The notes below the pieces were generated by a model that did not search any database, was not told the origin of the DNA, and saw only the letters and a list, made by a program, of their open reading frames with translations. 63,610 nt of DNA from Limosilactobacillus reuteri (GTDB taxonomy: Bacteria; Bacillota; Bacilli; Lactobacillales; Lactobacillaceae): contig NZ_JAJGTZ010000041.1 of assembly GCF_020784725.1 (NCBI RefSeq), positions 1-63,610 on the forward strand, written 5' to 3'. Numbering within the stretch: position 1 is the stretch's first letter; the number at the start of each line of letters is the position of its first letter. The translations under genes were made by a program, and so were the position numbers. Shown one piece after another: positions 8,411 through 17,961 of the stretch.

Positions 8411-8451
8411 AAAATGAGGATGGAAGAAACTTTTCCCCATCCCCATTTTTT
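8411..8451. terminator. Bidirectional terminator between msrB and the ClC gene
   Basis: A GGATGG/CCATCC stem extended by AAAAATG/CATTTTT, with T-runs on both strands, lies between two convergent genes. Confidence 0.75.
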
Positions 8452-8462
8452 AGTTTTAAATT

Positions 8463-9800
8463 TTATTTTTCTTCTAACATTGCATCATAAAGTGAAGGCC
8501 GACCACCTAATAAACGATTAATATAATAGGCGACTAAAGTAATTAATGTCATTGGCAAAATTTGTTCAACTGAGCCAACCATTTCAGTTACTAATAAGAT
8601 TGCTGTAAATGGTAATCCTTCTGCCCCACCAAAATATGCAGCCATTGAAATTATAATGACGTTGACATAACAGCTAGCTGGGATTATTCCCATATGGATA
8701 AGAATGGTTCCCGTCAATGCGCCAATAACGGCTCCTAAAACAAATAAGGGCATGAAAATACCACCTGGGACAGTAGCACCATATGCGATCATTGTACCGC
8801 CGAAACGAAGGATGAAATAAACTAATAAAATTATGACCATTGCTTGCCAATTCGGTGAAAGGGACATCTTGGTGACATATTTAATAAAATCGTGACTACC
8901 ACCAAGAATATAAGGGTTCCATAATCCAACAGGAATAACTAATAATAGCGGAATAATACTATGAAATTCTTTTGGGATAAATGTGATTTTGCTGTACCAC
9001 CAAGTTAGGTTTAGTGCTGCAAATTGAAAACAGTATGCTAAGAAACCAATGACAACCCCCGCGATGATTAACCATGGATAAGATGCGACAGGCAATTTGG
9101 TTATGATTGGAATATATAGGCAAGGCTTAATGCCAAAAAACAAAAAAGTAATAAATGCAGAAACAATGGAAGAAGTTAAAGCGGGAATCCAAATTCGGGA
9201 ATTGAAATTATGAGTCATTTCTTCTAATAAAAACATTGTTCCCGCTAAAGGAGCACTAAAAGCTGCAGATAAGCCAGCCGCAACGCCACACTCCATCAAT
9301 AAATATTTATCTTTGTCCGTAAGATGAAAGAATTTTTCGTTAAAGCAGGCTCCAATACAGGCACCAATTTGGATACTTGGTCCTTCACGTCCCAAGAAAA
9401 GTCCTGGACAGATAGTAAGCAAACTAGCAACGAACTTTCGCCATAATACTGGCCACCAATGAATACGATGCTTTCCTAATAAAACAGCTTTTAATTGTGT
9501 AACGCCAGAACGAACAACATCTGTTTCATAAGGCTTAACAATTTTGCCGATTAACCATGCAACGATAAATGTTCCTAATATATATGGAATTAATAGCCAA
9601 GGATGTTTACCCATAAAAGGATAAATAATTGTAAGTAACGTAAGTGTATGGTCGATAATCCAGCGAAAGACCCCGACCACCAGACCAGTTACTACCCCAA
9701 TAGCAATACTAACGCCAAGGTAACGGGAAATGATGGAGGTAAATGGTTTTCCTAAAATGTCCCGTGCCCGTTTGTGATATAAAGTATTTTCGTTTTTCAC
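8463..9800 (-). CDS. ClC-family chloride channel / H+-Cl- exchanger
   Basis: A ClC protein with about ten or more membrane helices. GREGPSIQ carries the gating glutamate and GGIFMP matches the GxFxP motif. The GSGIP position is altered to RSGVT. The start is placed at GTG 9800 (445 aa) because GGAGG lies 8 nt upstream; an in-frame TTG at 9815 would overlap that ribosome site. In lactobacilli such proteins are thought to support acid or ionic homeostasis. Whether this one is a channel or an exchanger is not decided by these motifs. Confidence 0.9.
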   Translation of the reverse strand: MKNENTLYHKRARDILGKPFTSIISRYLGVSIAIGVVTGLVVGVFRWIIDHTLTLLTIIYPFMGKHPWLLIPYILGTFIVAWLIGKIVKPYETDVVRSGVTQLKAVLLGKHRIHWWPVLWRKFVASLLTICPGLFLGREGPSIQIGACIGACFNEKFFHLTDKDKYLLMECGVAAGLSAAFSAPLAGTMFLLEEMTHNFNSRIWIPALTSSIVSAFITFLFFGIKPCLYIPIITKLPVASYPWLIIAGVVIGFLAYCFQFAALNLTWWYSKITFIPKEFHSIIPLLLVIPVGLWNPYILGGSHDFIKYVTKMSLSPNWQAMVIILLVYFILRFGGTMIAYGATVPGGIFMPLFVLGAVIGALTGTILIHMGIIPASCYVNVIIISMAAYFGGAEGLPFTAILLVTEMVGSVEQILPMTLITLVAYYINRLLGGRPSLYDAMLEEK

Positions 9801-9842
9801 AAATACTGCCTCCAATAAGGTGTTTTTCTTATATTAGCATAA

Positions 9843-9892
9843 AAAGAGAGTGAACAATAACAGTCTACGAGAGATTAGCATTATTCACTCTG
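9843..9892 (-). terminator. Terminator downstream of the 34-codon ORF
   Basis: On the minus strand GAGTGAATAAT pairs with ATTGTTCACTC (one U-G pair), followed by TCTTTTT. It ends transcription coming from 10.0 kb before the ClC gene. Confidence 0.6.
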
Positions 9893-9923
9893 CTTTACTA
9901 AGAACTTTTTAATTAAATCTATG

Positions 9924-10028
9924 TTAGTGTTTACCATCCACAAATAAACTTATAATTAAAGCTACTAAAATTACGGAAAAACTTATAACAGGGATTACGT
10001 TACTTAATACTGATATTACGGTAAACAC
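9924..10028 (-). CDS. Possible 34-aa hydrophobic peptide (type I toxin-like)
   Basis: A GTG-initiated frame of 34 residues (MFTVISVLSN...LFVDGKH), almost entirely one hydrophobic helix with a charged tail. The start codon lies in a 10-nt sequence, AGTGTTTACC (10020-10029), whose exact complement GGTAAACACT covers the last codons and stop (9926-9935 on the plus strand). The mRNA could therefore mask its own start. A terminator follows. This layout resembles type I toxin mRNAs, but there is no good ribosome site, no recognised family match, and no antisense RNA promoter that I can defend. Treat as a candidate. Confidence 0.35.
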   Translation of the reverse strand: MFTVISVLSNVIPVISFSVILVALIISLFVDGKH

Positions 10029-10066
10029 TCTTTTTTAATAATTAGGGTAATCATTTTAACATTTGC

Positions 10067-11212
10067 TTATTCTTCAAAAAAGTCACGAATAATTTGCTTG
10101 TAAGCTTTAATTGTAGCAACGAAACTAGAAATGGTTGTATATTCATCAGTTTGGTGAGCAACGTTCCAATCGTCACAGCCTAAAATTACAACTGGAAGGT
10201 CAGGACGATTTAATGTAAATACACTTGCGTCAGTTGCACCATTGATAATATCAAGTTTGATGTCGTTTGGATAGTTACGCTGGGCAGCATGGAGGGCAAT
10301 TTGGACAAAATCGTTATTAGGTTCTGTCGCAATTGGATAAAAATCTTGAATAATTTTTAGTTCTAGTTGGAAAGGAGTTGTGTGGTTAATATATTCAAGT
10401 GCATCATTTAATCGATCTGCAACCTTAATATTATTAAATGATGCCGTAGGGCGGATATTTCCTTGCAGACTAGCACTGTCGGGGATGGTATTAACTTGAG
10501 ACCCACCGTCGATAACTGTAATACTATGTTGAACTTTTCCGAGGTATTGATCATCTTTGGTGTTATCAAAAAGGTGTTTTTCTTCTTCGATAAACTTTAG
10601 CAGTCCTTCAATTGCATTAATACCGTTTTGAGGATGAGAACTATGGCAAGATTTCCCATAACTGGTAACGCGGTAATTTATACTCCCCGAGTGAGCAAAA
10701 ATAACATTACCACCAGTTGGTTCGCCGACTACTAATGCATCAAGATCATCGGCAATTCCTTGCTTTTGTAAACGATACGCTCCAGGAGTACCAAGTTCTT
10801 CTCCGGCTGTAGCGATAAATCTAACAGTTCCTGATGGCAGCTGCCCAGCTTCTTTTAATTCGATTAATACAATAGCCTGAGCAGCCAGCCCACTTTTCAT
10901 GTCAGCAGCTCCACGACCAAAAACATAATCACCATTAATTTCGCCACCAAAGGGATCATGTTGCCAGCGATCTGGATTGGATACTGCTACGGTGTCTTGA
11001 TGTCCAGTGAGCCCAAGAATTTTTTTGCATTCACCAGTCCCAATTTCCGCAATCAAGTTTGCACGGCGATCACCAAATTCATCAACTTTTGAATGGATTC
11101 CGTGATTTGCTAAGAGTTTTTGTAAGTAGTGTGCTACTTCAATTTCATTCCCATTAACAGAATGGATTTTTATTAAATCCTGCAGTACTTTGACTTTTTC
11201 ACTGACTTCCAT
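10067..11212 (-). CDS. M20-family deacylase (ArgE/DapE type)
   Basis: A 381-aa zinc peptidase/deacylase. Metal-site motifs are GLTGHQDTV (about 68-76), GRGAADMKSG and TAGEELGTPGA, with the dimerisation domain in the middle. It is the last gene of the T-box-controlled metQ-metN-metI operon, 18 nt after metI, with ribosome site GGAGGGG. This context suggests release of methionine or another amino acid from an imported N-acyl derivative or dipeptide rather than a dedicated diaminopimelate step; that is inference. Confidence 0.85.
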   Translation of the reverse strand: MEVSEKVKVLQDLIKIHSVNGNEIEVAHYLQKLLANHGIHSKVDEFGDRRANLIAEIGTGECKKILGLTGHQDTVAVSNPDRWQHDPFGGEINGDYVFGRGAADMKSGLAAQAIVLIELKEAGQLPSGTVRFIATAGEELGTPGAYRLQKQGIADDLDALVVGEPTGGNVIFAHSGSINYRVTSYGKSCHSSHPQNGINAIEGLLKFIEEEKHLFDNTKDDQYLGKVQHSITVIDGGSQVNTIPDSASLQGNIRPTASFNNIKVADRLNDALEYINHTTPFQLELKIIQDFYPIATEPNNDFVQIALHAAQRNYPNDIKLDIINGATDASVFTLNRPDLPVVILGCDDWNVAHQTDEYTTISSFVATIKAYKQIIRDFFEE

Positions 11213-11230
11213 AATAACCCCTCCTATATG

Positions 11231-11920
11231 TTAGCGATCTTGGTGGTTAAGCTTCTTAGCTAAAATATCGCCAACTACTTGAATGATTAAAACAAATAAA
11301 AGAACAAGGATAGTAGCGACGAGGGTTACGTCGTTGTTAAATCTATCGTAACCGTATGAAATAGCGGTATTACCCAAACCACCAGCACCAATTGCACCAG
11401 CCATTGCAGTAAGGCTAACTAAACTAATTAATGTAACGGTGGAGACACGGACAAGTTCAGAACGTGCTTCACGAAGGTAAACGTCAGTAATAATATCCCA
11501 GTTAGTAGCCCCGATAGCTTGGGCAGCTTCAATTTTACCGTGGTCAACACTTTCAAGTGCAACTTGAACTTGACGAGCATAGAAAGCAAATACACCTAAT
11601 GAAAGTGGTACTAATGCGGCAGTCGTTCCGATCTGTGTCCCAACAATCAATTGTGTGAAGGGGGCAATGAAAGCCAACAAAATGATAAATGGAATTGCTC
11701 GGAAAACAGATACGACTTTGTCAACGATACTAAAAATAATTCGATTTTCTAAAATTCCGCCGGGTTCAGTAACCACAAGTGCAACTCCGAAGATTAATCC
11801 TAAAATCCCCCCGAAAATGGCTGGCCAGAAAGTCATGTAGATAGTTTGGACGATTGAGGTACCCCAACCGTTGTCACCACCCCAACCAAGTTGAATTACA
11901 TTTGGTATAAGATTATTCAT
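11231..11920 (-). CDS. metI: Methionine ABC transporter permease MetI
   Basis: A five-helix permease of the MetI family. Features are [20 protein letters not shown] (EAA loop) and a C-terminal [10 protein letters not shown] segment. The start is placed at ATG 11920 (229 aa), preceded by GGAGG at 6-7 nt; an upstream ATG in the same frame at 11959 would add 13 residues but lies within metN without a ribosome site. It overlaps the end of metN by 8 nt. Confidence 0.92.
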   Translation of the reverse strand: MNNLIPNVIQLGWGGDNGWGTSIVQTIYMTFWPAIFGGILGLIFGVALVVTEPGGILENRIIFSIVDKVVSVFRAIPFIILLAFIAPFTQLIVGTQIGTTAALVPLSLGVFAFYARQVQVALESVDHGKIEAAQAIGATNWDIITDVYLREARSELVRVSTVTLISLVSLTAMAGAIGAGGLGNTAISYGYDRFNNDVTLVATILVLLFVLIIQVVGDILAKKLNHQDR

Positions 11921-12977
11921 TCCAAATCCTCCGATCATCAATCTTTGTGACAGTAACATCGTTTTCTTTTAAGAAGTCAATAGCTTGTTGGCGTTTATCG
12001 GCATCGCCCTTGATAACCACAAACAGGGTACCGACTGGTGAGCCGGCCAAGACTTCAATGTTTCCATAAAGCATACTTGCTTCAACCTGCAGCTTCTTAT
12101 ACAACTCGATAATGATTGATTTAGTCACGTTATTTGCATCGTAGACCAATTGCAGCAACTCTTCATCATTGGCAAGATGCCCAAGGTCAAATGCTTTAAG
12201 GGTATCGACTGCGGCTAAGGATCCTCCCACAAATTGTCGGGTTAAATCCTGCTGTGGTTGAAGGAATACTTTCTGTAAGGTACCACGTTCAATGATTTGT
12301 CCATATTCCATAACAGCAATTTTATTAGCTACTCGTTTAACAGCGTCCATTTCATGGGTAATGAGAACAATTGTTAAATCCAATTTATCGTTGAGCCGTT
12401 TGAGAAGATCCAAAATCTGGTTAGTATTTTGGGGATCGAGGGCAGAAGTAGCTTCATCAGAAATTAAAATTTCAGGATCGTTAGCTAATGCCCGGGCGAT
12501 TGAAACACGTTGTTGTTCACCACCAGATAATTGAACAGGGTAGAATTCAGCCTTATCCTTTAAGCCAACTAAGTCTAAAAGTTCAAGCGCCTTTTTCTCT
12601 TTTGCGTCATCATCCAAGTCAGTATGTTTAAGAGCAAAAAGGACATTTTCAATTACTGAAGTTTCATTTAGTAAATTGAAGTGTTGAAAGATCATCCCAA
12701 TTTTTCGCCGCTTTTCTTGTAACTCTTTATTGCTAATTTGCTGTTGATGGTCTTTGAAAAAAACTGTTCCATTAACTGTTACTGATCCAGCAGAGGGAAG
12801 TTGGAGGAGGTTAATGGTTCGAACTAATGTTGATTTACCAGCTCCAGAATAACCAACAATCCCATAAATATCGCCTTTTTCTACTTTTAAAGTAACATCC
12901 TTAACAGCATGAACAACCTGTTTTCGTTGCTTAAAAGTTACGCTAATGTTGTCTAAATCAATGATCGGGTTCGCCAT
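11913..12977 (-). CDS. metN: Methionine ABC transporter ATP-binding protein MetN
   Basis: A 354-aa ATPase with Walker [11 protein letters not shown] (about residues 38-47), signature [16 protein letters not shown] and Walker [14 protein letters not shown]. The last about 80 residues form the NIL/ACT-like domain that in E. coli MetN binds methionine and causes trans-inhibition. Ribosome site AGGAGG. It lies between metQ and metI in the Met T-box operon. Confidence 0.94.
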   Translation of the reverse strand: MANPIIDLDNISVTFKQRKQVVHAVKDVTLKVEKGDIYGIVGYSGAGKSTLVRTINLLQLPSAGSVTVNGTVFFKDHQQQISNKELQEKRRKIGMIFQHFNLLNETSVIENVLFALKHTDLDDDAKEKKALELLDLVGLKDKAEFYPVQLSGGEQQRVSIARALANDPEILISDEATSALDPQNTNQILDLLKRLNDKLDLTIVLITHEMDAVKRVANKIAVMEYGQIIERGTLQKVFLQPQQDLTRQFVGGSLAAVDTLKAFDLGHLANDEELLQLVYDANNVTKSIIIELYKKLQVEASMLYGNIEVLAGSPVGTLFVVIKGDADKRQQAIDFLKENDVTVTKIDDRRIWNE

Positions 12978-12989
12978 ATTAATCCTCCT

Positions 12990-13841
12990 TTATTTATTGA
13001 AGTTGAGATCCCAGGCAGGAATTTCTGCAGTTCCGTATAGTTTCTTAATTTCTCGTTTTGTTTTTTCAGTTTGGTAAGCACGTACAACATCTTTGTAAAT
13101 CTTGTTATTCTTTTCGCTGCCTTTAACAGCAATGATGTTGACCCATTGCTTTGAATCCTTGTTAACTGGTTCAACGAAAATAGCACTCTTGTAATTAAGC
13201 CCAGCAGCTTGCGCATAGTTAGTATTAACTACTGCGGCATCGACGTTATCTAGTGACCGGGCTGTTTGATCAGCGGCTAATTCTTTAATCTTAAGATCGC
13301 GTGGGTTCTTAGAAATTGAACTTACGGTTGCAAGCTTTGTACCCTTCTTTAGGCTGATCAAACCAGCATTCTTTAATGCAAATAATGCCCGTGATTCGTT
13401 TGAAGCATCGTTTGGCACTGCGATCGTTCCCCCATTAGGAATTTCCTTTACACTCTTGTATTGCTTGGAGTATAACCGGATTGGAGTAATAAATGTATCA
13501 CCTAAAGAAACAAGATCAGTTTTATGGGCTTTGTTCCAAGTTTGTAAGAATAACTTGTGTTGGAAGGCGTTTAAGTCAACATCGCCATTTTCCAAAGCCT
13601 TGTTTGGTTGGTTGTAATCAGTGAATCGTTTGAATTTTAAAGTAACATTGTACTTATCTTTAGCGGTTTTGCTTACTGAATTCCAAATTTCATCGTCTTG
13701 TTTTGAACCAGCCATAATCCCGACAGTAACAGTCCGTTTTGCTTGTTGTTGCGGACGGATAAAACTAAAGTATCCGGCAATAACAACGATAAGTGCAACT
13801 ACTGACCAAATAATGATATTTCTTCTTTTCTTTCTCTTCAT
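12990..13841 (-). CDS. metQ: Methionine-binding protein MetQ (NlpA family), membrane-anchored
   Basis: A 283-aa substrate-binding protein with NlpA features: VTVGIMAG near the start of the mature part, and the segment DVDLNAFQHKLFLQTW. The basic MKRKKRR head and hydrophobic helix (about 9-27) end in FIRPQQQAK without a lipobox Cys, so it is probably held by an uncleaved N-terminal anchor or cleaved by signal peptidase I instead of being a lipoprotein. First gene of the T-box operon, with GAAAGGGAG before the ATG. Confidence 0.92.
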   Translation of the reverse strand: MKRKKRRNIIIWSVVALIVVIAGYFSFIRPQQQAKRTVTVGIMAGSKQDDEIWNSVSKTAKDKYNVTLKFKRFTDYNQPNKALENGDVDLNAFQHKLFLQTWNKAHKTDLVSLGDTFITPIRLYSKQYKSVKEIPNGGTIAVPNDASNESRALFALKNAGLISLKKGTKLATVSSISKNPRDLKIKELAADQTARSLDNVDAAVVNTNYAQAAGLNYKSAIFVEPVNKDSKQWVNIIAVKGSEKNNKIYKDVVRAYQTEKTKREIKKLYGTAEIPAWDLNFNK

Positions 13842-13910
13842 AGTAAAAACTCCCTTTCAATCAATTAAATATTTTCGTTGGTTAATTAAAACGTTAACTT
13901 GCTAGTAAAT

Positions 13911-14197
13911 AAAAAAGCACTCGTCCCTTTATTCAAAGGACGAGTGCTTCGTGTTACCACCTTTATTTGCTGAATCTTCACAGACCCAGCCTCAGTAGGT
14001 TACTCTAATAAAATAATTAGAATTACCTAGCACTAATAACGTGTGCTAACCCGTTATCGACTAACAATCATCGATACCATTCCAAGCCCATCTTCAGTAG
14101 TTACGCTTGCTTCTTCACACCACCCAGAAGCTCTCTTAAAAGCCTCGCTACTTACTCTGCTTTTCGATATGTTTTAACGTTCAATTAATTATTATGT
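13911..14197 (-). promoter_or_regulatory. Met T-box leader of metQNI
   Basis: On the minus strand this is a full T-box leader. It has a stem I region with a GGTGTGA distal-loop motif, an ATG in a specifier-loop context GAAGATGGG (plus-strand 14089-14091), the T-box AAAGGTGGTAACACG (13950-13967), and a terminator stem AAGCACTCGTCC/GGACGAGTGCTT with a T-run (13911-13949). An ATG specifier matches tRNA-Met, agreeing with the transporter downstream. Uncharged tRNA-Met would favour read-through. Confidence 0.9.
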
Positions 14198-14202
14198 GTT
14201 TC

Positions 14203-14230
14203 ATTATAATGATTCTCTAATGTTTGTCAA
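14203..14230 (-). promoter_or_regulatory. Promoter of the metQNI T-box operon
   Basis: Perfect TTGACA (14225-14230) and TATAAT (14203-14208) boxes with a 16-bp spacer on the minus strand. Confidence 0.8.
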
Positions 14231-14358
14231 CGCGTTTTTTAATTTAAATTTTGTTTTATTTGATTCATCAATCGTTTTTTATTTTGCCTATCTATAGTAA
14301 TTAAAAAACAATTATGTTAAGATTAGAAAATAATTAAAAATCGAAAGGGGTCTTAGTA

Positions 14359-15291
14359 ATGACACGAAAAGTTGGAGTTATCGGAATGGGTAATGTGGGG
14401 GCAACAGTTGCCCACTATATTGTGGCGATGGGTTTTGCAGATGACCTAGTTCTGATTGACAAAAACGAAGCAAAGGTTAAGGCAGATGCACTTGATTTTG
14501 AAGACGCAATGGCTAATTTGCCTTTCCATACCAATATTACTGTTAATGATTACAGTGCATTGAAGGATGCGGATGTAATTGTATCTGCGTTAGGCAATAT
14601 CAAACTTCAAGATAATCCTAATGCTGATCGTTTTGCGGAACTTCCATTTACCCGCCAAGCGGTAAAAGAGGTTGCTCAAAAGATTAAGGAAAGCGGCTTT
14701 AACGGCAAGATCGTGGCCATTACTAACCCGGTTGATGTTATTACCTCGCTCTACCAAAAAATAACTGGCCTTCCGAAGAACCATGTATTAGGAACAGGAA
14801 CACTGCTTGATTCTGCACGAATGAAGCGGGCGGTGGCTGAACGGCTTAATTTAGATCCGCGTTCTGTGGATGGCTATAATCTTGGTGAGCATGGTAATTC
14901 GCAATTTACAGCATGGTCCACGGTTCGCGTTCTTGGCCGTCCATTAACTGAATTAGCAGATAAGCGTGGATTAGACTTAGAAGAGCTTGATAAGGAAGCT
15001 AAGATGGGAGGCTGGACTGTCTTTCAAGGAAAAAAATATACTAATTATGGGGTTGCAACAGCAGCAGTTAAGCTCGTCAATGCAATTTTATCTGATTCAT
15101 TAACTGAATTACCGGTATCAAATTTCCGTGAAGAATATGGAGTCTACTTATCGTACCCAGCGGTTGTTGGCCGTGATGGCGTTGTAGAGCAAGCACAACT
15201 TGACTTGACAGAAGAAGAACTGCAAAAACTGCAAACATCAGCCGATTTCATTAAGGAAAAGTATCAAGAAAGTTTGCAAGCAAAAGATTAA
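14359..15291 (+). CDS. L-2-hydroxyisocaproate dehydrogenase (lactate/malate dehydrogenase family)
   Basis: A 310-aa NAD-dependent 2-hydroxyacid dehydrogenase. It has Rossmann GMGNVGATV (about 9-17), the active-site His in [10 protein letters not shown], and NPVDVIT. The substrate loop [15 protein letters not shown] and overall sequence closely resemble L-HicDH of lactobacilli and Weissella rather than L-lactate dehydrogenase. It reduces branched 2-oxo acids from leucine breakdown and regenerates NAD+. Monocistronic, with ribosome site GAAAGGGG and a terminator-like hairpin downstream. Confidence 0.88.
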   Translation: MTRKVGVIGMGNVGATVAHYIVAMGFADDLVLIDKNEAKVKADALDFEDAMANLPFHTNITVNDYSALKDADVIVSALGNIKLQDNPNADRFAELPFTRQAVKEVAQKIKESGFNGKIVAITNPVDVITSLYQKITGLPKNHVLGTGTLLDSARMKRAVAERLNLDPRSVDGYNLGEHGNSQFTAWSTVRVLGRPLTELADKRGLDLEELDKEAKMGGWTVFQGKKYTNYGVATAAVKLVNAILSDSLTELPVSNFREEYGVYLSYPAVVGRDGVVEQAQLDLTEEELQKLQTSADFIKEKYQESLQAKD

Positions 15292-15363
15292 GGAAAATTT
15301 AAATAAAGAAAATAGACTAGCATAAAAAAATTATGCATGGTAGAGTTGCTTCTATACTTAACA

Positions 15364-15409
15364 AATAAAAGTGGCGTCATCAGATAAATTTGGTGGCACC
15401 ACTTTTATT
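15364..15409 (+). terminator. Terminator-like hairpin after L-HicDH
   Basis: AATAAAAGTGG pairs with CCACTTTTATT. It lies between the L-HicDH and MFS genes. Confidence 0.6.
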
Positions 15410-15437
15410 CTGTAAAAATATAGAAAGGAAATATATC

Positions 15438-16634
15438 ATGACAAAAGAAGTAAAGCGTATAATCTTTGTAGTTCTTTTTTGTGAGTTTTTGATTTGCCTC
15501 GGAATGAGTCTTATCTTCCCAGTTGAACCGTTCATTAAAAATGAATATCACTTTACTGCCTTTGACATGGGGGTGATGTCTTCCCTATTTGCGTTTGTGC
15601 AATTTATTGCTTCACCCATTGTTGGTCGGATTTCAGACAAAGTTGGACGAAAACCAATGTTAGTATGGGGATTGCTGATATTTGCGATTGCTGAATTTGT
15701 TTTTGCCTTAGCACAGCATTTATGGTTATTTGACTTATCACGAGCGGTAGATGGATTATCAGCAGCTATGTTTGTGCCAACATCAATGGCATTAGCGGCA
15801 GACATTACTAGTGAAAAAGACCGCGCCAAAGTTATTGGGTGGTTATCAGCAGCTTTTAGTGGGGGATTAATTTTAGGGCCAGGTCTTGGTGGAATGTTAG
15901 CGCATGTAAATTATAAATTCCCATTTTGGGTTGCTGGTATTCTGGGATTGATTAGTACGGTTGTTGCTTGGCGCTTTCTACCTCACGATGAAGATGAATT
16001 ATTTAAGAGTGAAACTAAAAATCCAGAAAATGAATTATTGACTGGTGGTTGGAGTCAGTTGAAACAAATTATGACTCCAATACTAATTACGCTCTTTGGA
16101 ATGATCTTTGTAGCTTCATTTGGGTTAGCTGGCTTTGAAAGTATCTATAGTTTATATGTCAATGAAGTTCATAATTTTGACTTAAACGCAATTGCGCTTG
16201 TTTTAACCCTCAACGGGATTATTTCGCTTATTCTGCAAGTCTTTTTCTTTGATCGGCTAGTTCGTTGGCTGGGAGAAGTTCGACTAATGCGATACAGTTT
16301 TTTCCTTAGTTTAGTTGGAACGATCATGGTGATTTATGATCACAATCATTGGCATATCATTATTGCAACCTTGTTTGTTTTTGAAGCGTTCGATCTGTTG
16401 CGCCCAACAATTACTACATTGTTAACTAAGATGAGCAAGACAAACCAAGGATTATTGAACGGGGTAAATATGTCATTAACAAGTGTGGGGAATATTATTG
16501 GACCTCTTATTAGTGGCTATCTATTAGATGTTAATTATCAATATCCATATTGGTTCGTATCGATCTTCCTAATTATTTCCTGGGTAATAACGCTTGTTTT
16601 AGGACGGGAAAGAAAAGCAGCTGCTAACGATTAA
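15438..16634 (+). CDS. Major facilitator superfamily multidrug-type transporter
   Basis: A 398-aa 12-helix MFS protein. Motif A is GRISDKVGRKPML between helices 2 and 3, and motif C-like GGLILGPGLGGML is in helix 5, the pattern of drug/H+ antiporters. The start is ATG 15438, with AGAAAGGAAA 7-8 nt upstream. The substrate is unknown; efflux is the family default. A shared terminator follows. Confidence 0.88.
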   Translation: MTKEVKRIIFVVLFCEFLICLGMSLIFPVEPFIKNEYHFTAFDMGVMSSLFAFVQFIASPIVGRISDKVGRKPMLVWGLLIFAIAEFVFALAQHLWLFDLSRAVDGLSAAMFVPTSMALAADITSEKDRAKVIGWLSAAFSGGLILGPGLGGMLAHVNYKFPFWVAGILGLISTVVAWRFLPHDEDELFKSETKNPENELLTGGWSQLKQIMTPILITLFGMIFVASFGLAGFESIYSLYVNEVHNFDLNAIALVLTLNGIISLILQVFFFDRLVRWLGEVRLMRYSFFLSLVGTIMVIYDHNHWHIIIATLFVFEAFDLLRPTITTLLTKMSKTNQGLLNGVNMSLTSVGNIIGPLISGYLLDVNYQYPYWFVSIFLIISWVITLVLGRERKAAAND

Positions 16635-16659
16635 ATATTTAATTTTATTAAGAAACGAA

Positions 16660-16707
16660 AATAGCGAGAAATTAGGAAAAACAAAACTTTTCTAATTTCT
16701 CGCTATT
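16660..16707. terminator. Bidirectional terminator
   Basis: AATAGCGAGAAATTAG and CTAATTTCTCGCTATT form a perfect 16-bp stem between the convergent MFS and FMN-binding genes. Confidence 0.88.
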
Positions 16708-16720
16708 CTTGTATTTATAC

Positions 16721-17011
16721 TTAATTTTGTCGTGCCTGTTGCAGTGCATCCTTAGTTGCCTCTTTAATTGCACGGCTTGTTGCACTGGCCCCAGTAATGC
16801 CATCTACGTCTACACTATTAGCCGCAATAATTTTACCGGGAAGTTCATCTAAAGCCCATTGACCCATTTCCGATTCATGATGTTTGATTACTTGTAAATC
16901 TTGAATCTTATCATCTTGGTAGGTTAATAAGACTTCTAATTCACCGCCATAAGCACTAAAGCCACTTCCAATATATTGATTTCTGTCTATTTCTCTCATT
17001 TTATTATTCAT
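16721..17011 (-). CDS. Small FMN_bind-domain protein
   Basis: A 96-aa protein made of one FMN-binding domain. The motif DGITGASATSRAIK (residues about 69-82) matches the site where ApbE-type transferases attach FMN to a Ser/Thr. Such domains usually act outside the membrane, but no signal peptide or membrane helix is visible here. It may bind FMN non-covalently in the cytoplasm or be an unusual target (inference). It lies 11 nt downstream of nth on the same strand. Confidence 0.75.
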   Translation of the reverse strand: MNNKMREIDRNQYIGSGFSAYGGELEVLLTYQDDKIQDLQVIKHHESEMGQWALDELPGKIIAANSVDVDGITGASATSRAIKEATKDALQQARQN

Positions 17012-17022
17012 AATCTTCTAAT

Positions 17023-17664
17023 TTAAATCATATTATTTTGGCCTGTTACGCAGAGTGATAATAGTGGACAAGTTTGACATTTAGGATTTCTTGCCGTACA
17101 GACATACCTACCCCAAAAAATCATACTATGATGAGCATCTAACCAGTGTTCAGGAGGAATGGTTTTCATTAACTTCTTTTCAATTGCAAGAACGGATGCT
17201 GTGGGTTCAACCATTCTAAGGCGGCGAGCAACACGACTAACGTGGGTGTCAACTGGGAAAGCTGGAATGTTAAAGCATTCTGCAAGGACCACATCAGCAA
17301 CTTTCCTCCCGACGCCAGCTAAGGTCATTAGCTCTTTGAGAGTGTGGGGAACCTCGCCGTTAAAGTCAGTAACAATTTGTTGAGAAGTTTTGACTAAGAA
17401 TTTAGCTTTATTTCGATAAAGCCCTAATCTTTTGATATAAGGCTCCACTTCCGCGGGTTCAATCCCTGCTAAATCTGCTGGCAACGGGAAACGAGCAAAT
17501 AGTGTTGGCGTTACTTCATTGACAGATTGATCTGTTGACTGTGCACTCAAGATTGTAGCCAAGAGGAAGTGGTAGTTTGTGTCAGCAATCAAAGTTGTTC
17601 CTGCTTCGGGAAATGTTTGTCGCATGACCTTGATTGAGTAACGAATTTCATCTGGTGATAACAT
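17023..17664 (-). CDS. nth: Endonuclease III
   Basis: A 213-aa DNA glycosylase/AP lyase for oxidised pyrimidines in base-excision repair. It has helix-hairpin-helix LAGVGRK with catalytic Lys121, VDTHV with Asp139, and the C-terminal 4Fe4S loop Cys189-x6-Cys196-x2-Cys199-x5-Cys205. Length is normal for the family. The FMN-binding gene follows closely and may be cotranscribed. Confidence 0.95.
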   Translation of the reverse strand: MLSPDEIRYSIKVMRQTFPEAGTTLIADTNYHFLLATILSAQSTDQSVNEVTPTLFARFPLPADLAGIEPAEVEPYIKRLGLYRNKAKFLVKTSQQIVTDFNGEVPHTLKELMTLAGVGRKVADVVLAECFNIPAFPVDTHVSRVARRLRMVEPTASVLAIEKKLMKTIPPEHWLDAHHSMIFWGRYVCTARNPKCQTCPLLSLCVTGQNNMI

Positions 17665-17871
17665 ATAAAATCACTCTTTTCGAATATGATTATAACTATT
17701 TTAACCCGAATGATTAAAATAGCGAAGGGTAATAACCTCATTTTATACTCATTAAATTATTATTTGTAAAATTGGTGGTTAGCAATATGACATCAATTTA
17801 TGTTAAGGAAAAAATGTTTAATATGGATGTAAATGTAGAAATCGCTTTCTTTAATTAATTTAAATAAACGA

Positions 17872-17900
17872 TTGACCAGAGAAGAGCACCTTGGTAAAAT
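17872..17900 (+). promoter_or_regulatory. Promoter of the amino acid permease gene
   Basis: TTGACC (17872-17877), a 17-bp spacer, and TAAAAT (17895-17900), about 60 bp before the permease start. The rest of 17665-17871 is AT-rich; I see no gene in it. Confidence 0.6.
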
Positions 17901-17961
17901 ATATTAAAGATTTTCTTATAATTCTAATCAAATTTTAATTATTTAGAAAAGGAGGATGATT

